NCBI GenBank assembly: GCA_965233735.1
Contig: OZ247501.1
Span: 62,001-126,000 of the forward strand
DNA length: 64,000 bases
Source of the DNA: Cytomitobacter sp965233735
GTDB taxonomy: Bacteria; Pseudomonadota; Alphaproteobacteria; CAJXXZ01; 1604HC
Direction: 5' to 3'
Numbering within the stretch: position 1 is the first letter of the stretch; each line of letters begins with the position of its first letter. Below the pieces are notes generated by a model. That model saw only the letters and a list, made by a program, of their open reading frames with translations. It made no database searches and had not been told where the DNA came from. The position numbers were made by a program, and so were the translations under genes. Shown here one piece after another: positions 61,647-64,000 of the stretch.

Positions 61647-63281
61647 TTAATTTGATTCCACATCCATATTTTCATCTGAGTTTAAAGCTTCTTGGAAACT
61701 ATTTATATTTCCTTTTATGTTAATTATTGCGTTATAAAAAGCCTTTAATTTATTTTTGACATTTTTATTGTCTTCACTTTGATTACAAAAAGATTTTTGT
61801 AGTAAGTTATATATATATTTCACACTATTGTTTGTAATTGTTATTTGTTGATTGTGTATTAATTTATCAACTTCTTCTTGCATTGAAGTTAAAAATGACA
61901 ATATATTTTCAATTGGTGTTTCATTCATAATTTCTTTAATATCTTTTATTTTAAATTGTGAATGCCTATTATTAAGTGAGTATTCTACTAAAGTGCTATT
62001 AAAATTGTTTCCTGGATTTCCATTTGCAAAATTATCATAATCTCCTTTTTTTGGTTGAGAAATTTCATTGTTCATTCTAAAATCTAATATTTTCAATTTT
62101 GGACCATCATCGCTAAATTCAAATCCAAAATTACCTGGATTACTACATAAATCCTTTAGTCTCATAAATTTTGCAAGTACATTTAATAAGCAAAATTGTT
62201 TCATTAAAGGTTTTATTAAGTCTATTTTTTCAAATTGTTCTGATGTTTTATCAGTTGCTATATCTTTGAATTCACCTCCAATTATAACTTCTTTAATTTG
62301 CAATTTTGGAAGATTATAAATCGATTTTACATAATTTTTAATTTCATCATTATGAAATGAATCTATATGCTGATTTACCCTACTATTCCACACGTCATGT
62401 GCTTCACCTTGTTCTTGTTTGATTTTTTCTAATTTGTCATATTCACAAAAAGGATTATCTGCGCTAAGATCTTTTGTTGCAATTAATAAGTTATTCCAAT
62501 CTCGTCCAAAAAAATGAACTTCAGGACCTACTCCTATATGTGCAAGTATAGAGTATGATAATAATTCAAGAATGTTTGTTTCTTTAGCAGATGTTCCAGA
62601 TGCTTTTGTTCTGCTATCATTATATCTCCAACCATTAGAGTGAAATTTTACATAATATTTTCCTTTAAATTTTTCACTTATGATATTAGCAATGCAACCA
62701 ACTTGAACGCCATCTTTTTTATTAACTATTTTAATATCGTTTTCATTAATCTTAAAAAGTTCAGAAAAATATTCTATAGTGTGATTTTTAACCCATATTT
62801 CAGGAATTTTATCAATTTCATAGCTCAACTCTAATAATTTTTCATTTATTTTTTTAAATTTATTATCATCTCGCGGTGATTGGCAATTTTTAAAATACAT
62901 TAAAATGGTTTTGAAATTTTGACGTTTGGATGACTTATCTGCTAAATCGCTTATATTTTCAAAATTTTCAAATGATTCTAGTAAGTCTTGTTCACTTGGA
63001 TTTATTGAAGTGGTTTGCATTTTTTTTAATAATAATTGCCAATTTTCTTCTCCAAGAGCTTCTTGAAAATTAGCCTTATTAAATAATTCAGCTTGTTTTC
63101 TAGTTGCTTGTTTTAATGGAGTTTCCTCAATTGCTTGAGAATTAGCTTGATGTGCTTCAGGGGTACAAAACAAGTGACCAGGACTAGTTTGTCTAGGTGA
63201 ACGAGTTGGAGTGGCAATATTTTCATTCATAGCATGATTGCTCAAAATGAAAAATAACATAATTTGTTTTAAATGGTTCAT
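61647..63281 (-). CDS. Secreted kinase-like protein (family B, copy 4, divergent)
   Basis: 544 residues, the longest and most divergent copy. A short N-terminal hydrophobic stretch may be the export signal. A linker and helical domain are followed by K-D-G-V-Q-V-G (189-195), Y-Y-V-K (Lys212), E-L-L-S-Y-S (Glu239), the conserved G-V-G-P-E-V-H-F-F-G-R-D, an inserted ~45 residues, then D-L-C-S-N-P-G-N-F-G-F (Asp377, Asn381, Asn384) and L-K-I-L-D-F-R (Asp400). Here the last block even reads D-F-R, close to the kinase D-F-G. Unlike copies 1-3 it has an AAGGA site before the start. Conservation of the same polar residues across such divergence supports an active site. Confidence 0.6.
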   Translation of the reverse strand: MNHLKQIMLFFILSNHAMNENIATPTRSPRQTSPGHLFCTPEAHQANSQAIEETPLKQATRKQAELFNKANFQEALGEENWQLLLKKMQTTSINPSEQDLLESFENFENISDLADKSSKRQNFKTILMYFKNCQSPRDDNKFKKINEKLLELSYEIDKIPEIWVKNHTIEYFSELFKINENDIKIVNKKDGVQVGCIANIISEKFKGKYYVKFHSNGWRYNDSRTKASGTSAKETNILELLSYSILAHIGVGPEVHFFGRDWNNLLIATKDLSADNPFCEYDKLEKIKQEQGEAHDVWNSRVNQHIDSFHNDEIKNYVKSIYNLPKLQIKEVIIGGEFKDIATDKTSEQFEKIDLIKPLMKQFCLLNVLAKFMRLKDLCSNPGNFGFEFSDDGPKLKILDFRMNNEISQPKKGDYDNFANGNPGNNFNSTLVEYSLNNRHSQFKIKDIKEIMNETPIENILSFLTSMQEEVDKLIHNQQITITNNSVKYIYNLLQKSFCNQSEDNKNVKNKLKAFYNAIINIKGNINSFQEALNSDENMDVESN

Positions 63282-63321
63282 AAGTTTCCTTAATGTAATT
63301 TTAGTATTTTAATGAATAAAG

Positions 63322-64000
63322 TCAATTGTTGAATATTTGTTGTTTTAATATTTCAATTGCTTTTTCTAATTGAGGGTCATGTCCACTTTCAAATTCTTCT
63401 GGAGTTATTCCAATTTCAATGTCCGGATCTACACCTTGATTTTCCATATTTGTTCCTCCATTTTTCATATCTGTTCCAAATTCAGGTTGGCTAGTTAATC
63501 CACCATCTATTAGATAATACCTTGGCATAATTCCTACTACTCCACCCCATGTTCTTTTTCCAATAACTGGTCCCAATTTTAATTCTTTGAACATTTTTGT
63601 GAATATATCTCCATCTGAACCTGTATTTTCGTTGCATAAAAGAACCATTGGTCCTGAAGGAGATTCATGTGGATAAGGAGACTTTGATCCATGTCTTGGA
63701 ATTGAATAAGCTGATCTTTTTCTTTGCAATTTATCCAGTATTAATGAAGATAAAAATCCTCCGCTATTATATCTTGCATCTACAATAAGTGCTGCTTTAT
63801 GATGTTCAAATATATATCTGCTATAAAATTCTTCAAATCCACTTTGAACCATATTGGGAATATGTACATATCCTATATCTTCAGATGAATTTTTCACTAT
63901 TTTAACATTTTGTTTTATCCAATTTTGATATGATAACTTATTCCAAGAATTTAAAGGTTTGACCAATATATCTTCTTTCCCGTTTAAAGTGATTATGTTG
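63322..64000 (-). CDS. Tricorn-like S41 peptidase, C-terminal part (cut by window edge)
   Basis: The frame is open to the right edge, so the N-terminus is missing. It shows V-D-A-R-Y-N-S-G-G-F and N-E-N-T-G-S-D-G-D-I-F, where the Ser in S-D-G-D is the expected nucleophile of Tricorn-type S41 peptidases, then G-K-R-T-W-G-G-V-V-G and G-V-D-P-D-I-E-I near the end. Tricorn proteases are large cytoplasmic peptidases that trim peptides. The upstream propeller domains would lie beyond the window. Confidence 0.8.
   Translation of the reverse strand, partial: NIITLNGKEDILVKPLNSWNKLSYQNWIKQNVKIVKNSSEDIGYVHIPNMVQSGFEEFYSRYIFEHHKAALIVDARYNSGGFLSSLILDKLQRKRSAYSIPRHGSKSPYPHESPSGPMVLLCNENTGSDGDIFTKMFKELKLGPVIGKRTWGGVVGIMPRYYLIDGGLTSQPEFGTDMKNGGTNMENQGVDPDIEIGITPEEFESGHDPQLEKAIEILKQQIFNN

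Overview
The window is strongly A+T-rich, gene-dense and uses the standard code (TAA and TGA both end genes). It looks like a piece of the chromosome of a host-restricted alphaproteobacterium. Supporting this are a class I lysyl-tRNA synthetase, a B12-dependent ribonucleotide reductase (NrdJ), PmtA-type phospholipid N-methyltransferases, a gene-transfer-agent type terminase beside ftsW, and many secreted proteins of no familiar family next to slimmed-down housekeeping genes. A reduced Holosporales/Rickettsiales-like endosymbiont of a protist is my inference; nothing here names the organism.

Layout. 1-4943: ftsW (cut by the left edge), a lone terminase large subunit, ssb, gyrA. 5059-8593: two paralogous secreted proteins with an OTU/papain-like Cys...His pattern, separated by tRNA-Thr. 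8654-15386: dnaN; a minus-strand operon rlmB-ABC transporter-rodA with ATGA overlaps; trpS, pgsA, dut. 15468-21741: a 1689-residue secreted coiled-coil/repeat protein and a smaller Lys-rich secreted protein. 22010-26256: infB with an unusual repeat-rich N-terminus, then a broken secreted-protein gene. 26313-33244: a secreted kinase-like protein, aspS, murG, a 61-bp tandem repeat array, two PmtA-like methyltransferases, a degenerate biotin-ligase-like gene and a MarR-like regulator. 33326-39420: two large secreted paralogues facing away from each other, whose first ~930 coding bases form a nearly perfect 995-bp inverted repeat around serC. 39437-46746: hemW, a small secreted-protein operon with a decayed duplicate, rpe-amn, and lysS. 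46854-49055: a decayed and an intact kinase-like paralogue with a stray lysS fragment between them. 49133-57959: era, tag, tRNA-fMet, tRNA-Leu-tig-clpP-clpX, a tyrosine recombinase, a membrane protein, tRNA-Asp, tRNA-Lys, efp-suhB. 58073-64000: nrdJ (one frameshift), a fourth kinase-like paralogue, and the end of a Tricorn-like S41 peptidase cut by the right edge.

How it works together. The housekeeping part covers replication (DnaN, GyrA, SSB), nucleotide supply (NrdJ, Dut, Amn), translation (IF2, EF-P, AspRS, LysRS, TrpRS), wall and shape (RodA, FtsW, MurG), phospholipids (PgsA, PmtA) and proteolysis (Tig-ClpP-ClpX). Between these lie at least four families of exported, lineage-specific proteins that duplicate, convert and decay, as expected of host-interaction factors. 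The most striking are a four-copy family with kinase-like sequence landmarks (26313, 46854, 47634, 61647), a two-copy OTU-like family (5059, 7082), and the serC-spanning inverted repeat (34769-35763 / 36827-37821), which could let the segment flip while keeping all three genes intact. A window-wide pattern is a -10 box placed 5-8 nt before the start codon of operon-leading genes, which predicts leaderless mRNAs, while Shine-Dalgarno sites are seen mainly at internal operon genes.
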